Assembly (NCBI RefSeq): GCF_001425575.1
Contig: NZ_LMRD01000006.1
Coordinates: forward strand, 126,513 to 190,512
DNA from: Aurantimonas sp. Leaf443
GTDB taxonomy: Bacteria > Pseudomonadota > Alphaproteobacteria > Rhizobiales > Rhizobiaceae
DNA length: 64,000 nt
Direction: 5' to 3'
Positions within the stretch are counted from its first letter, which is position 1; every line of letters starts with the position of its first letter. Both the position numbers and the translations under genes were made by a program. This document shows, piece after piece, positions 36,883-46,467 of this stretch. The notes beneath the pieces were generated by a model. The model did no database searches. It saw only the letters and a program-made list of their open reading frames with translations, and was not told the DNA's origin.

Positions 36883-37671
36883 ATGACCTTCCTGCGCTCG
36901 CTCGCCTTCAACGTCCTCTTCTACCTGAACCTCGCCCTGCGCCTCATCGTCCTGGCGCCCATCTTCGTCTTCGTCTCGGAGGCGCGGGGCTGGCGGATCG
37001 TCAAGGCCTGGGCCCGGTCCAGCCTCTGGCTCCTCGACAAGGTGGCGGGCACGCGCTCGCTCCTCACGGGGCAGGAGCACCTGCCGGCCGGCGGCGTCAT
37101 CGTCGCGGCCAAGCACCAGTCCTACTGGGATGTGCTCGTGCTGGTCCCCGAACTCGACCGGCCGACCTTCATCCTGAAGAAGGAGCTGATGGCGGTGCCG
37201 CTCTTCGGCTGGTTCGCCCGGCACATGGGCATGATCCCGATCGACCGTTCCAAGCGCGCCGGCGTCCTGCAGGCGATGACGGGCGCGGCCCACAGGGCCG
37301 TGGAGGAGGGGCGGCAGATCGTGATCTTTCCCGAGGGCACGCGCACCGAGCCCGGCGCGGAGGCGACCTATCGGCAGGGCGTCTTCCGGCTCTACGAGGC
37401 CCTGAACCTTCCGGTCGTGCCGGTGGCGCTCAATTCCGGCCTCTACTGGCCCCGGCGCTCGCTGCTGCGCCGGCCCGGCACGGTGCGCGCGGAGTTCCTG
37501 CCGGCCATCGCGCCGGGCCTTGGCCGGGCGGAGTTCCTGGACGCGCTGCGCAATGCCATCGAGAGCCGCACGGCCGAACTCGTCGCCGAGGCCGTGGTGC
37601 GGGACGGCTACGGCGAGGAGGCGGCCAAGCGCACGGCCGCGCGCCGGCGCGTGGACACGCCCGCCGCCTGA
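36883..37671 (+). CDS. plsC: 1-acyl-sn-glycerol-3-phosphate acyltransferase
   Basis: A 262-residue PlsC-type acyltransferase making phosphatidic acid from lysophosphatidic acid. The HX4D motif is in AAKHQSYWDVLVL, the glycerophosphate-binding motif is FPEGTRTEPGAE, and PTFILKKELMAVPLFGWF and VVPVALNSGLYW are the remaining family blocks. One N-terminal TM helix anchors it. I prefer ATG 36883 (GGAGCG upstream) over ATG 36862. It converges on the ChaC-family gene. Confidence 0.92.
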   Translation: MTFLRSLAFNVLFYLNLALRLIVLAPIFVFVSEARGWRIVKAWARSSLWLLDKVAGTRSLLTGQEHLPAGGVIVAAKHQSYWDVLVLVPELDRPTFILKKELMAVPLFGWFARHMGMIPIDRSKRAGVLQAMTGAAHRAVEEGRQIVIFPEGTRTEPGAEATYRQGVFRLYEALNLPVVPVALNSGLYWPRRSLLRRPGTVRAEFLPAIAPGLGRAEFLDALRNAIESRTAELVAEAVVRDGYGEEAAKRTAARRRVDTPAA

Positions 37672-37683
37672 GACGCGGCCCCC

Positions 37684-38196
37684 TCAGAGCCTCGCCACGA
37701 CGTCCTCGAGCCAGGGGTCGCGAAGGCCGAGCGCGCGGATATGGTCCAGCGCGCTCGTGACGTAGTCGATATTGGCGCCCGACCGGCCATGGGCGGAGGC
37801 GACGATGCGCGCGGCGTCGGCGACCGCGATCCGGCCGGCATATTGCGCGTGGCCCCGATCCACCACATAGGCGAGCGCGTGCACGCTCGTGCCGCCGTCG
37901 AGGCGCACGGCGAGCGCGGTCTCGCGATAGACATTGGTGACGAGTTCGCGCTCGCGGAGATAGGCCGTCACCGCCTCGCGCTCCGCCCCGGCGACGCGGA
38001 AGGCCATGCCGACGCAGGAGCCGCCCCGGTCGAGGCCGAAGACGAGGCCCGGGCGCTCGGGCGTGCCGCGATGGACATGGGAATGGATGCAGAGCGAGCG
38101 ATGATAGCCCCGCGCGCGCGCCTTCGTCGCTTCCAGGAAGGCGAAACCCGGCCGCCACATCAGCGAACCGTAGCCGAAGACCCAGAAATCGTTCAT
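37684..38196 (-). CDS. ChaC-type gamma-glutamylcyclotransferase
   Basis: A 170-residue ChaC-family enzyme, expected to cleave glutathione to 5-oxoproline and Cys-Gly. It begins MNDFWVFGYGSLMWRPGF (the substrate-binding GYGS loop) and has RGYHRSLCIHSHVHRG, GMAFRVAG and YLRERELVTNVY, the latter carrying the catalytic Glu. ATG 38196 is clear. Divergent from the DUF2125 gene. Confidence 0.92.
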   Translation of the reverse strand: MNDFWVFGYGSLMWRPGFAFLEATKARARGYHRSLCIHSHVHRGTPERPGLVFGLDRGGSCVGMAFRVAGAEREAVTAYLRERELVTNVYRETALAVRLDGGTSVHALAYVVDRGHAQYAGRIAVADAARIVASAHGRSGANIDYVTSALDHIRALGLRDPWLEDVVARL

Positions 38197-38280
38197 CGCC
38201 TTCAAATCGCCTCTTGCGCCATGGAGCGCCGGTGCCGAAGTCCGGCCCGGCAGGGTGCAAAGACACGAAGGATGAGCGGC

Positions 38281-39300
38281 ATGGCAAGTGCAAGCGGACG
38301 GGACGGGCGGGCGCAGAGGGCCTTTGTCGTCATCGGCCTCGTGGCGATCCTCCTCGCCGCCCTCCTGTCCGGCGCCTGGTACTATCTGGCGCGCCAGCTC
38401 GACGCGCGCGCGGCGTCCGCGATCGAGGAGGCTGCGGCACGGGGCGTTTCGGTGGATTGCCCGCAGCGCGAGGTCTTCGGCTACCCGTTCCGGCTCGGCC
38501 TGCGCTGCGCCGCCTTCGGCCTCGACGTGCCGGGGGAGACGCTGCGCCTGACGGGCGGGGCGCTGCGCACCGCCGCCCAGATCTATCGTCCGAACCGCGT
38601 CGTCGGGGAGCTCGACGGGCCGGTGGTCGTCACCCGCGCCGACGCGCCGCCCGTGACGCTGACCTGGTCGCTGGCGCAGGCGAGCTCGACCTTCTGGACG
38701 CAAGGGGTCGATCATTTCGCGCTCGTCCTCGACGGCCTGTCGGTCGGTGCGGGGGAGCCGGGCGCGGGCGTCTCGCCGCTCGCCGAAAGCGCGCGGGTGG
38801 AGGCCCATGGCCGTCGCCGGGAGGCCGATCTCGATCTCGCCCTGTCGGCGCTGCAGCTGCGCGCGCTCGTTCCGGCCGCCGCCGGCCTGCCCGCGGCCGA
38901 CACCGCGCTCGACGTGACGATCGCGGGCGCGGCCGACTGGCTCGGCGGCGCGGCCGCCGGGCGCTCCATTCCCGAGCTGATGGCCGGGCGCTCCGGCACG
39001 TTGCGTGCGATGCGCATCGATCTGGGCGCCAGCGACGCCGATCTTTCCGGCCCGTTCGAGGTCTCGCCGGAGGGCGAGATCAGCGGGCGGCTGCAGCTCG
39101 CCGTCACCGATCCGGCGGCCGTGGCCGGGACCGTGGCCGCCGCGGTGCCGGCGCTCGCCGGCGTGGCCAATGCAGTGGCCTCGGCCATCTCGTTCGCGGG
39201 ACGCGAGGTGGACGGGCGCCGCGTCGTCGATCTCACGCTCGACGAAGGGCGGCTTTCGGCGGGCTTCCTGCCGCTCGGCCGCATCCCGCCGCTGCGCTGA
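38281..39300 (+). CDS. DUF2125 family membrane-anchored protein
   Basis: A 339-residue DUF2125 protein, function unknown. One N-terminal TM helix (FVVIGLVAILLAALLSGAWYYLA) anchors a large periplasmic beta-rich domain. Typical segments are DCPQREVFGYPFRLGLRC (two Cys, possible disulfide), DGPVVVTRADA and the C-terminal DLTLDEGRLSAGFLPLGRIPPL. AAGGA eight bases before ATG 38281 favours that start over ATG 38272. Convergent with tyrC, five bases apart. Confidence 0.9.
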   Translation: MASASGRDGRAQRAFVVIGLVAILLAALLSGAWYYLARQLDARAASAIEEAAARGVSVDCPQREVFGYPFRLGLRCAAFGLDVPGETLRLTGGALRTAAQIYRPNRVVGELDGPVVVTRADAPPVTLTWSLAQASSTFWTQGVDHFALVLDGLSVGAGEPGAGVSPLAESARVEAHGRRREADLDLALSALQLRALVPAAAGLPAADTALDVTIAGAADWLGGAAAGRSIPELMAGRSGTLRAMRIDLGASDADLSGPFEVSPEGEISGRLQLAVTDPAAVAGTVAAAVPALAGVANAVASAISFAGREVDGRRVVDLTLDEGRLSAGFLPLGRIPPLR

Positions 39301-39305
39301 GCCGT

Positions 39306-40232
39306 TCAGGCCTTCTTCGGGTGCTCGCGCCCGAAGTCCGGCTGCGCCGTGTCCTGCCCGGCCTGGATGATGCCGCGGCGGATGGCGCGGGTGCGCGTGA
39401 AGAGGTCGAAGAGCGTGTCGCCGTCGCCCCAGCGGATCGCGCGCTGCAGCAGCGCCAGATCCTCCGAGAAACGGGCGAGCATCTCCAGGACCGCGTCCTT
39501 GTTGGTCAGGAAGACGTCGCGCCACATGGTCGGGTCGGAGGCGGCGATGCGGGTGAAGTCGCGGAAGCCGGAGGCGGAGAACTTCACGACTTCCGACTGC
39601 GTGACGGTCTCCAGATCGGCGGCGGTGCCGACGATATTGTAGGCGATGAGATGCGGCACGTGGCTGACGATCGCCAGCACCAGATCGTGGTGCTCCGCCG
39701 TCATCGTCTCGACATTGGCGCCGCAGCCCTGCCAGAAGCGCCGGGTGGTCTCGACGGCCGCGACATCCGTCTCCTCGCCGGGCGTCAGGATGCACCAGCG
39801 GTTGACGAAGAGTTCGGCGAAACCTGCGTCCGGCCCCGAATGCTCGGTGCCGGCCAGCGGATGGGCCGGCACGAAATGCACGCCCGCCGGGATATGCGGC
39901 GCCATGGCCGCGATGACCGCGCCCTTCACCGAGCCGACATCCGAGACGATGGCGCCGGGCTTCAGCGCGCCGGCGAGGCCCGCCGTCACCGCGCCGCAGG
40001 CGCCGACCGGCACGCTGAGGATGACGAGATCGGCATCGCGCACGGCCTCCGCCGCCTCGGCATGGTAGCTGTCGCCGAGGCCGAGCGCTTGCGCCCGCGC
40101 CAGCGTCTCGGCGCTGCGCGTCGAGATGGCGACATGGCGCGCGAGCCCCTTTTCCCGCGCGTTCAGCGCGATCGAGGCGCCGATCAGGCCGATGCCGATC
40201 AGCGCCAGACGCTCGACGACGGGTTCGCTCAT
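39306..40232 (-). CDS. tyrC: Prephenate/arogenate dehydrogenase
   Basis: A 308-residue TyrA-type dehydrogenase for tyrosine synthesis. The NAD motif is [15 protein letters not shown] near the N-terminus. Further sites are [39 protein letters not shown] (substrate and catalytic His region) and [13 protein letters not shown]. There is no fused chorismate mutase. Its ATG overlaps the hisC stop by four bases. hisC-tyrC divergent from metX-metW is a standard rhizobial arrangement. Confidence 0.93.
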   Translation of the reverse strand: MSEPVVERLALIGIGLIGASIALNAREKGLARHVAISTRSAETLARAQALGLGDSYHAEAAEAVRDADLVILSVPVGACGAVTAGLAGALKPGAIVSDVGSVKGAVIAAMAPHIPAGVHFVPAHPLAGTEHSGPDAGFAELFVNRWCILTPGEETDVAAVETTRRFWQGCGANVETMTAEHHDLVLAIVSHVPHLIAYNIVGTAADLETVTQSEVVKFSASGFRDFTRIAASDPTMWRDVFLTNKDAVLEMLARFSEDLALLQRAIRWGDGDTLFDLFTRTRAIRRGIIQAGQDTAQPDFGREHPKKA

Positions 40233-41326
40233 CGCGCCGCGCCGCCCATGAAGTCGGCGAGCGCGGCCACGACGCCGCGATTGGCCTCGTCGCTGCCGAC
40301 CGTCAGCCGCAGCGCGTCGGGAAAGCCGTAGCCGGCGACCCGGCGCAGGATGAAGCCGCGCGCGGTGAGGAAGGCGTCGGCCGCCGCCGCCGTGCGCCCG
40401 CCCTCGGCCGGGAAATGCACGAGGACGAAGTTCGTCACGCTCGGCGTCACGCGCAGGCCGAGGGCGGAGAGATCCGCCGTCAGGCTCTCCAGCCAGCCGA
40501 GATTGTGCGTCACCGCGGTCTCGACATGGGCGCGGTCGGCGATGGCCGCGGTCGCGGCGGCGATGGCGATCGTGTTGATGTTGAAGGGACCGCGGATGCG
40601 CTCGACCGCGTCGACGATCGTGTCGGGCGCATACATCCAGCCGACGCGCAGCGCCGCGAGGCCATGGATCTTGGAGAAGGTGCGCGTCATCACGACGTTC
40701 TGGGCGCAGGAGACGAGCTCGATGCCCGCCTCGTAGTCGTTGCGGCGCACGTATTCGGCATAGGCCGCGTCGATCACCAGGACGACGCTCTTCGGCAGGC
40801 CCTCCTGCAGGCGCCGGACCTCGTCGAAGGGAATGTAGGTGCCGGTCGGATTGCCGGGATTGGCGATGAAGACGAGCTTCGTGCGCTCCGTGACGGCGGC
40901 GAGGATCGCGTCGACGTCGATGCGCGCGTCCGTCTCGGGCACGCAGACGGCCGAGGCGCCCGTCGCCAGGATCGCCGTGCGGTGCAGGAGGAAGCCGTGG
41001 GCGGTGTGGATGCCCTCGTCGCCGTCGTCGAGATAGGCCTGCGCCAGAAGCGTCAGGAGTTCGTCCGAGCCGTTGCCGCAGACGATGTTGCGCGGGTTGA
41101 GGCCGTAGCGCTCCGAGATCGCCGTCTTCAGCGCGCCCGCCTGTCCGTCGGGATAGAGCTCGAGCCGCTCAACGGCCGCGGCGGCCGCCGCGCGCGCGGC
41201 CGGCGAGGAGCCGAGCGCGCTCTCGTTGGAGGAGAGCTTGTGCAGCGTCACGCCCTCCGGCGCCTGGCTCTTGCCGGGGACATAGGCCTCGATGTCGAGG
41301 ATGCCCTTCTTGGGAACGGGTCTCAT
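40229..41326 (-). CDS. hisC: Histidinol-phosphate aminotransferase
   Basis: A 365-residue class I/II PLP aminotransferase. The PLP lysine is in [18 protein letters not shown]. Other sites are [37 protein letters not shown] and [10 protein letters not shown]. It acts in histidine synthesis, and being coupled to tyrC it may also transaminate aromatic keto acids, as HisC does in several bacteria. ATG 41326 opens the operon; the 224-bp gap to metX contains an 11-bp direct repeat. Confidence 0.93.
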   Translation of the reverse strand: MRPVPKKGILDIEAYVPGKSQAPEGVTLHKLSSNESALGSSPAARAAAAAAVERLELYPDGQAGALKTAISERYGLNPRNIVCGNGSDELLTLLAQAYLDDGDEGIHTAHGFLLHRTAILATGASAVCVPETDARIDVDAILAAVTERTKLVFIANPGNPTGTYIPFDEVRRLQEGLPKSVVLVIDAAYAEYVRRNDYEAGIELVSCAQNVVMTRTFSKIHGLAALRVGWMYAPDTIVDAVERIRGPFNINTIAIAAATAAIADRAHVETAVTHNLGWLESLTADLSALGLRVTPSVTNFVLVHFPAEGGRTAAAADAFLTARGFILRRVAGYGFPDALRLTVGSDEANRGVVAALADFMGGAAR

Positions 41327-41550
41327 GGCTGGCTCGCGACCTTGCTGCTGGCGGGCTGGCGGCGGCGCGCGAGATCGCCGACGGGGCCTTTCGCGCGCGC
41401 TCGCGGGGATGGCGCCCCCTTAGCGCCGCGGCGCCCCCTTGTCGAGGCGCCTGGGGGGCTGCGGCGTTGCGGAGGCCCGCGCCAGAGCCTATCAAGGCCG
41501 CGACAAGGGACGCGGCCGCAGGCGCCCGTCCGCATCGCATTGGTCCCGCC

Positions 41551-42726
41551 ATGACGCTCCATGAGACCCCCGACACGATCGCCGAGGCCGCCGCGCGCGA
41601 GGCGGCGGGCCACGGGCTCGTGGCGCATTTCGGCGAGGGGGAGCCGCTGCTCCTCGACGCCGGCCGCGAGCTCTCGCCCTTCCAGATCGCCTACGAGACC
41701 TACGGCACGCTGAACGCCGGGAAGTCCAACGCCGTCCTCGTCTGCCACGCGCTCACCGGCGACCACCATGCCGCCAGCCCGTCGCCCGTCACCGGCAAGC
41801 CCGGCTGGTGGTCCTCGATCATCGGGCCGGGCAAGCCGATCGACACGGACCGATACTTCGTCGTCTGCTCCAACGTCATCGGCGGCTGCATGGGCTCAAC
41901 GGGCCCGGCCTCGACCAATCCGGCGACGGGCGAGCCCTACGGCATCGACCTGCCGGTTCTGACCATCCGCGACATGGTGCGGGCGCAGGCGATGCTGATC
42001 GACCGGCTGGGGATCGACACGCTGTTCGCCGTCGTCGGCGGCTCGATGGGCGGCATGCAGGTGCTGCAATGGACGGTCAGCTATCCGGAGCGCGTCTTCT
42101 GCGCGCTGCCGATCGCCACCGGCGCGCGCCATTCCTCGCAGAACATCGCCTTCCACGAGGTCGGCCGGCAGGCGGTGATGGCCGACCCCGACTGGCGCGG
42201 CGGGCGCTACCTCGCGCAAGGCACGGTGCCGCGCAAGGGCCTCGCCGTCGCGCGCATGGCCGCGCACGTCACCTATCTCTCGGAGACGGCGCTGCAGCGC
42301 AAGTTCGGCCGCAACCTGCAGGATCGCGATTCGCTCGGCTTCGGATTCGACGCCGAGTTCCAGATCGAGAGCTACCTGCGCTACCAGGGCATGACCTTCG
42401 TCGACCGGTTCGACGCCAATTCCTATCTCTACATGACGCGGGCGATGGACTATTTCGACATCGCGGCCGATTTCGGCGGACGCCTGGCCGACGCCTTCCG
42501 CGGCTCGAGGACCCGTTTCTGCCTCGTCTCCTTCTCGTCCGACTGGCTGTTTCCCACCGAGGAGAACCGCGCCGTGGTGCATGCCCTGAACGCGGTGGCG
42601 GCGGACGTCTCCTTCGTCGAGATCGAGACCGACCGCGGACACGACGCCTTCCTTCTGGACGAGCCGGAATTCCACGCGGCGATCGACGGGTTCCTCTCCT
42701 CGGCGGCACGGGCGCGGGGGCTGTGA
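41551..42726 (+). CDS. metX: Homoserine O-acetyltransferase
   Basis: A 391-residue alpha/beta-hydrolase catalysing acyl transfer to homoserine at the start of methionine synthesis. The triad is S165 ([10 protein letters not shown]), D331 (SFSSDWLFP) and H364 (DRGHDAFLL). The oxyanion region [11 protein letters not shown] and [11 protein letters not shown] are intact. Acetyl versus succinyl preference cannot be settled by eye. metW overlaps the stop. I looked for a SAM-II riboswitch upstream and did not find one. Confidence 0.94.
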   Translation: MTLHETPDTIAEAAAREAAGHGLVAHFGEGEPLLLDAGRELSPFQIAYETYGTLNAGKSNAVLVCHALTGDHHAASPSPVTGKPGWWSSIIGPGKPIDTDRYFVVCSNVIGGCMGSTGPASTNPATGEPYGIDLPVLTIRDMVRAQAMLIDRLGIDTLFAVVGGSMGGMQVLQWTVSYPERVFCALPIATGARHSSQNIAFHEVGRQAVMADPDWRGGRYLAQGTVPRKGLAVARMAAHVTYLSETALQRKFGRNLQDRDSLGFGFDAEFQIESYLRYQGMTFVDRFDANSYLYMTRAMDYFDIAADFGGRLADAFRGSRTRFCLVSFSSDWLFPTEENRAVVHALNAVAADVSFVEIETDRGHDAFLLDEPEFHAAIDGFLSSAARARGL

Positions 42727-42731
42727 GCGCG

Positions 42732-43388
42732 ATGGACGCCAGCCCCTCCGTCCGCCCCGCCGTCTCCACCGCCGAGGAGGCCGAGGAGGCCGCGCGCGTC
42801 GATCTGCGAATCGTCTCCGACCTCGTGGCCCGCGGCGCGCGCGTCCTCGACGTCGGCTGCGGCGACGGCTCGCTCCTGGAGATCCTGCGCCGCGAACGGG
42901 GCGTGGACGCGCGCGGCATCGAGATCGGCCAGCCGAACGTGAATGCCTGCGTGGCGCGCGGCCTCTCGGTGATCCAGGGCGATGCGGACCGCGACCTCGT
43001 TCACTATCCCGACGCCGCCTTCGACTACGTGATCCTGTCGCAGACGATCCAGGCGACGCGCGAACCCCACACCGTCCTGTCCGAACTCCTGCGGATCGGC
43101 GAGCGGGCGATCGTCTCCTTCCCGAATTTCGGCCATTGGTCTGTGCGCCTGTCGCTCCTGTTCGGCGGGCGCATGCCCGTGACGAGCAATCTCAGCCAGG
43201 CCTGGTACGAGACGCCGAACATCCACTTCTGCACCATCCGCGATTTCGTGGAACTCGCCGAGGCGCTGGGCGCGACGGTGGAGACGTCCGTCGCCATCAA
43301 TTCCAAGGGCCAGAAGATGGGGATGAAGATGCCCTGGGCCTTCTGGAACCTGTTCGGCCAGCAGGCGGTATTCGTCCTCAAGCGGTAA
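42732..43388 (+). CDS. metW: Methionine biosynthesis protein MetW
   Basis: A 218-residue class I methyltransferase-like protein that works with MetX. The SAM-binding motif is RVLDVGCGDGSLLEIL, followed by GIEIGQPNVNACVARG, DYVILSQTIQATREP and ISFPNFGHW-type SFPNFGHWSVRL. ATG 42732 is used. GTG 42723 in the same frame overlaps the metX stop (GTGA) and would add three residues; either way it is translationally coupled to metX. Convergent with the diguanylate cyclase. Confidence 0.94.
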   Translation: MDASPSVRPAVSTAEEAEEAARVDLRIVSDLVARGARVLDVGCGDGSLLEILRRERGVDARGIEIGQPNVNACVARGLSVIQGDADRDLVHYPDAAFDYVILSQTIQATREPHTVLSELLRIGERAIVSFPNFGHWSVRLSLLFGGRMPVTSNLSQAWYETPNIHFCTIRDFVELAEALGATVETSVAINSKGQKMGMKMPWAFWNLFGQQAVFVLKR

Positions 43389-43396
43389 GGGGCGCC

Positions 43397-44632
43397 TCAG
43401 GCCATGAGCGCGGCGGCCGCGACCGGAAGCGCCGTCGCGCCGCCGGGCCCGCGCGCGACGAACGGCTCGGCCGCCTCCTCCTGCTCGACGCGGTTGCGAC
43501 CGCCGTTCTTGGCCCGGTAGAGCGCCTTGTCGGCGGCCAGGAGAAGGTCTCCCACCGTGCGGATGCCGGCCGGCGAGGCGGCAAGGCCGATGCTGACCGT
43601 CATGCCCGGGCCGCCGGTCGCCGCCAGATCGCGCTCCACGAGGCTGCGGATCCGTTCGGCGAGCCGGGCGGCGGCGGCCTCGTTCGTGCCGGGCACGAGG
43701 CAGACGAATTCCTCGCCGCCGAGACGCGCCACGAGGGGGACGGTGGCCGGACCGTCCGTCGCGAAGCCGGCGATCGCAAGCCGCAGCACGGCGGCGAAGC
43801 GCACCAGCGCCTCGTCGCCCGCCGCGTGGCCGAAGAGATCGTTGATGCGCTTGAAATGGTCGATGTCCAGCACCAGGAGCGTCGCGCCGCCGGCCCGCGC
43901 CATCAGCCGTTCGGATCGCGCCAGGAAGGCGCGGCGGTTGAAGAGGCCGGTCAGGGCGTCGGTCGTCGCGGCCTCGCGCTCGCGATCCGCCTCGTTGCCG
44001 AGTTCGAGCGTCGTCACCGCCATGACGAGCATGACATAGATCACCATGTAGGCCAGCAGCCAGAGCGCGGCCAGGGGATCGGGCTTGCGCAGCGGCGCGA
44101 CCACGTCCTCGTTCAGCGCCGAGTAGACCGCCAGAAGGATCGAGAAACCGGTGAGGAGCAAGAGCGAGACAACCGTCACGATCCGGTTCAGCGAGGCGCG
44201 GGCGCGATGCGGGCGCAGCAGTTCCACGCACATGGCCGCGCAATAGGCTGTGAAGGCGAGCGTCGCCACGGCGTTGCGCACCGGTTCGGCCTCGAAGAAG
44301 GCGGGCACGAGACAGGCGCCGGTCCACAGCGCCGAGCCGATCCAGGTCTCGACGACGGAGCGCGAGCGCGCGTGAACGAGGCGCACGGCCGCCCAGAGAA
44401 AGGCGAAGATCTGTATGATGAAGAGCTGCGCCGCCCAGACGGCGAGCCAGTCGGGCACGACCTCGCGCAGCATGAAGAGGAGGCAGCCGAGGGTGGCGCT
44501 CGTGGCCGAGGCCGCGATCCAGAGATAGACCCGCTGTTCCCGCCGCCCGAGCCAGAGCGCCCAGAAATAAAGTGCCGTGACGAAATCGATCGCCGTGGCG
44601 GCGACGAACAACGTAGCGATGTCGAGCGTCAC
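43397..44632 (-). CDS. Membrane diguanylate cyclase (GGDEF)
   Basis: A ~411-residue protein. The N-terminal ~215 residues contain about six TM helices with no named sensor domain. The C-terminal GGDEF domain (DALTGLFNRRAFLARSE to YRAKNGGRN) has an active GGEEF site in VARLGGEEFVCLVPG, so it should make cyclic di-GMP. The RxxD product-inhibition site upstream of GGEEF is not visible. The start is uncertain. GTG 44632 gives MTLDIATLF, typical of this group, with AAGGG nine bases upstream. GTG 44659 would add nine residues. Confidence 0.9.
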   Translation of the reverse strand: MTLDIATLFVAATAIDFVTALYFWALWLGRREQRVYLWIAASATSATLGCLLFMLREVVPDWLAVWAAQLFIIQIFAFLWAAVRLVHARSRSVVETWIGSALWTGACLVPAFFEAEPVRNAVATLAFTAYCAAMCVELLRPHRARASLNRIVTVVSLLLLTGFSILLAVYSALNEDVVAPLRKPDPLAALWLLAYMVIYVMLVMAVTTLELGNEADREREAATTDALTGLFNRRAFLARSERLMARAGGATLLVLDIDHFKRINDLFGHAAGDEALVRFAAVLRLAIAGFATDGPATVPLVARLGGEEFVCLVPGTNEAAAARLAERIRSLVERDLAATGGPGMTVSIGLAASPAGIRTVGDLLLAADKALYRAKNGGRNRVEQEEAAEPFVARGPGGATALPVAAAALMA

Positions 44633-44775
44633 AATATGCAACCCTTGCCCTAGATGCACTCGCTTATAGATTGCAGCGCTTTACGCATCGATAAGCATGG
44701 TACGAAGTCACAGACCCGTGATCGCGGGCGCCGACATCCGCCGCGCTTGCATGGATCCGCCATGGGGCGCGCTGG

Positions 44776-45534
44776 TCAGAAGCCGCGGATGCGCGCGCCC
44801 GCGCCCGCCGGGGCCAGCACCGGCCGCACGACCCGCTTGCGCCGGCGCGCCTTCGTCGCCACCGGCACGCCGCGATAGACCTGCTTGGTCGCTTCCACCA
44901 CCACGACGCCGGAGAAGACCGGCCAGGCGCTGCGTCCGACGAATTCGCAGAAGCGCACGAAGCCGAGCGCCGAGCGGCGCTTGAAAGGCGGGAAGAACAG
45001 GGCGTCCGCAAAGGCCGAGGGCGTGAAGGCGGCCGCGCGCAGGAGGCTGTTCAGCTGCCCGCGCGACCAGGGCCGGCCGGAGCCGAAGGGCGTGTGCTCG
45101 AACCGGCTCCAGACGCCGCGCCGGTTGGGCACGACGACGACGAGCCGGCCGCCGGGCGCGAGCACGCGCCAGATCTCGGCCAGCATCTCCTCGGGATTCT
45201 CGGCGAATTCCAGCGCGTGCACCATCAGGACGCGGTCGATCGAGGCGTCGACGATCGGCAGGTCGTCGATGCCGACGAGCGCGGTGCGGCAGGGCCTCGG
45301 CCCGTCCGGCCAGCGGATCGCGCCCTGGGGAGCCGGCATCAGCGCGAGCGCGCGTTCCGCGTCGGGCGCGAATCGGTCGAGATAGGGCAGGGCGTAGCCG
45401 AGGCCGACGAGTCGCTCCTCCGGGATCGGCGTCCACAGCGGCGTGAGCGCCGCCGAGATGGCGCGCGAAGCGGCCGATCCCAGCGGCGTGCCGTAGAAGT
45501 CGCGCAGTTCCAGGATGTCGGCATTCGTCGTCAG
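44776..45534 (-). CDS. Class I SAM-dependent methyltransferase with non-canonical start
   Basis: A ~252-residue methyltransferase-like protein of a type found beside gloB in Hyphomicrobiales. Visible parts: RLVGLGYALPYLDRFAPDAE, RVLMVHALEFAENPEEMLAE, RVLAPGGRLVVVVPNRRGVW and EHTPFGSGRPWSRGQL; the classical GxGxG motif is degenerate. The conserved N-terminus (ADILELRDFYGTPLG) lies upstream of the first ATG (45339, in LALMPAPQG). Between it and the in-frame TAG there is no ATG, GTG or TTG. CTG 45534, about ten bases after GAGGAAG, is the best start candidate. Divergent from gloB. Substrate unknown. Confidence 0.75.
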   Translation of the reverse strand: MTTNADILELRDFYGTPLGSAASRAISAALTPLWTPIPEERLVGLGYALPYLDRFAPDAERALALMPAPQGAIRWPDGPRPCRTALVGIDDLPIVDASIDRVLMVHALEFAENPEEMLAEIWRVLAPGGRLVVVVPNRRGVWSRFEHTPFGSGRPWSRGQLNSLLRAAAFTPSAFADALFFPPFKRRSALGFVRFCEFVGRSAWPVFSGVVVVEATKQVYRGVPVATKARRRKRVVRPVLAPAGAGARIRGF

Positions 45535-45696
45535 CGGCGCGCTTCCTCGTTTCGCCAGGGTCCCAGCGATCTATAGTCGCTCGTCCCGCCGAAGCCAGCC
45601 TTGCGGGAAAAAGGCCGTGCGATATCGTGCCGGCGGCGTCCCGCGCCCTACCTCGCAGGGTTCGACACCGCCGTTCCACCCGCGAAAGCGCTTGCC

Positions 45697-46467
45697 ATGC
45701 CCCGCTTCGACATCGCCCTCTTTCCCTGCCGCACCGACAATTTCGGCGCGATCGTCCACGCGCCCGAGACCGGCACCACGATCGCGGTGGACGCGCCGGA
45801 GGAGGGGCCGATCGTGCGGGCGCTGGAGGAGCGAGGCTGGCGCCTGACGCATATCCTGACGACGCACCGTCATGCCGACCACGTGGAGGCGAATGCGGCG
45901 CTGAAGGCGCGCTACGGGGCGACGATCTACGGGCCCGCCAGGGAGCGCGACCAGATTCCGGGCCTCGACCACGCGGTCTCCGGTGGCGACGTCCTCGACG
46001 TGTCGGGCGTGCGCGTGGAGGTGATCGACACGCCCGGCCACACGATCGGCCACGTCTCCTACTACATGCCCGACGTGGTCGCCCTGTTCGCGGCCGACAC
46101 CTTGTTCTCGCTCGGCTGCGGGCGTCTCTTCGAGGGAACCCCCGCGATGATGTGGGACTCGCTCCAGCGCCTGCGCGCGCTGCCGGACGAGACCATGCTC
46201 TATTGCGGCCACGAATATACCGCGACCAACGCCCGCTGCGCCGTCTCGATCGATCCCGGCAATCTCGCTTTGCAGGAGCGGGTCAAGGAGGTCGAGACGC
46301 TGCGGGTGGAGCACCGCGCGACCCTGCCCGTGCCGCTCGGGCAGGAGAAGCGCACCAATCCGTTCCTTCGGGCCGACGATCCGGACCTGATGGAGGCCAT
46401 GGGCATGGCCGGCGCCGACCCGGTGGAGGTCTTCGCCGCCATGCGAAAGAAGAGGGATACCTACTGA
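45697..46467 (+). CDS. gloB: Hydroxyacylglutathione hydrolase (glyoxalase II)
   Basis: A 256-residue metallo-beta-lactamase-fold enzyme hydrolysing S-lactoylglutathione in methylglyoxal detoxification. The metal motif is TTHRHADHVE (H57, H59, D61, H62), then TPGHTIGHVSYY, the bridging Asp in FAADTLFSLGCGRLFEGT and CGHEYTATNARCA. The C-terminal glutathione-binding part includes RTNPFLRADDP. ATG 45697 gives the normal length. The stop overlaps the next start by one base. Confidence 0.95.
   Translation: MPRFDIALFPCRTDNFGAIVHAPETGTTIAVDAPEEGPIVRALEERGWRLTHILTTHRHADHVEANAALKARYGATIYGPARERDQIPGLDHAVSGGDVLDVSGVRVEVIDTPGHTIGHVSYYMPDVVALFAADTLFSLGCGRLFEGTPAMMWDSLQRLRALPDETMLYCGHEYTATNARCAVSIDPGNLALQERVKEVETLRVEHRATLPVPLGQEKRTNPFLRADDPDLMEAMGMAGADPVEVFAAMRKKRDTY

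Noticed and set aside
41327-41550. SAM-II or SAM/SAH riboswitch upstream of metX, common in alphaproteobacteria
   Set aside because: I found none of the conserved SAM-II loop or pseudoknot sequence; the region holds only GC repeats.
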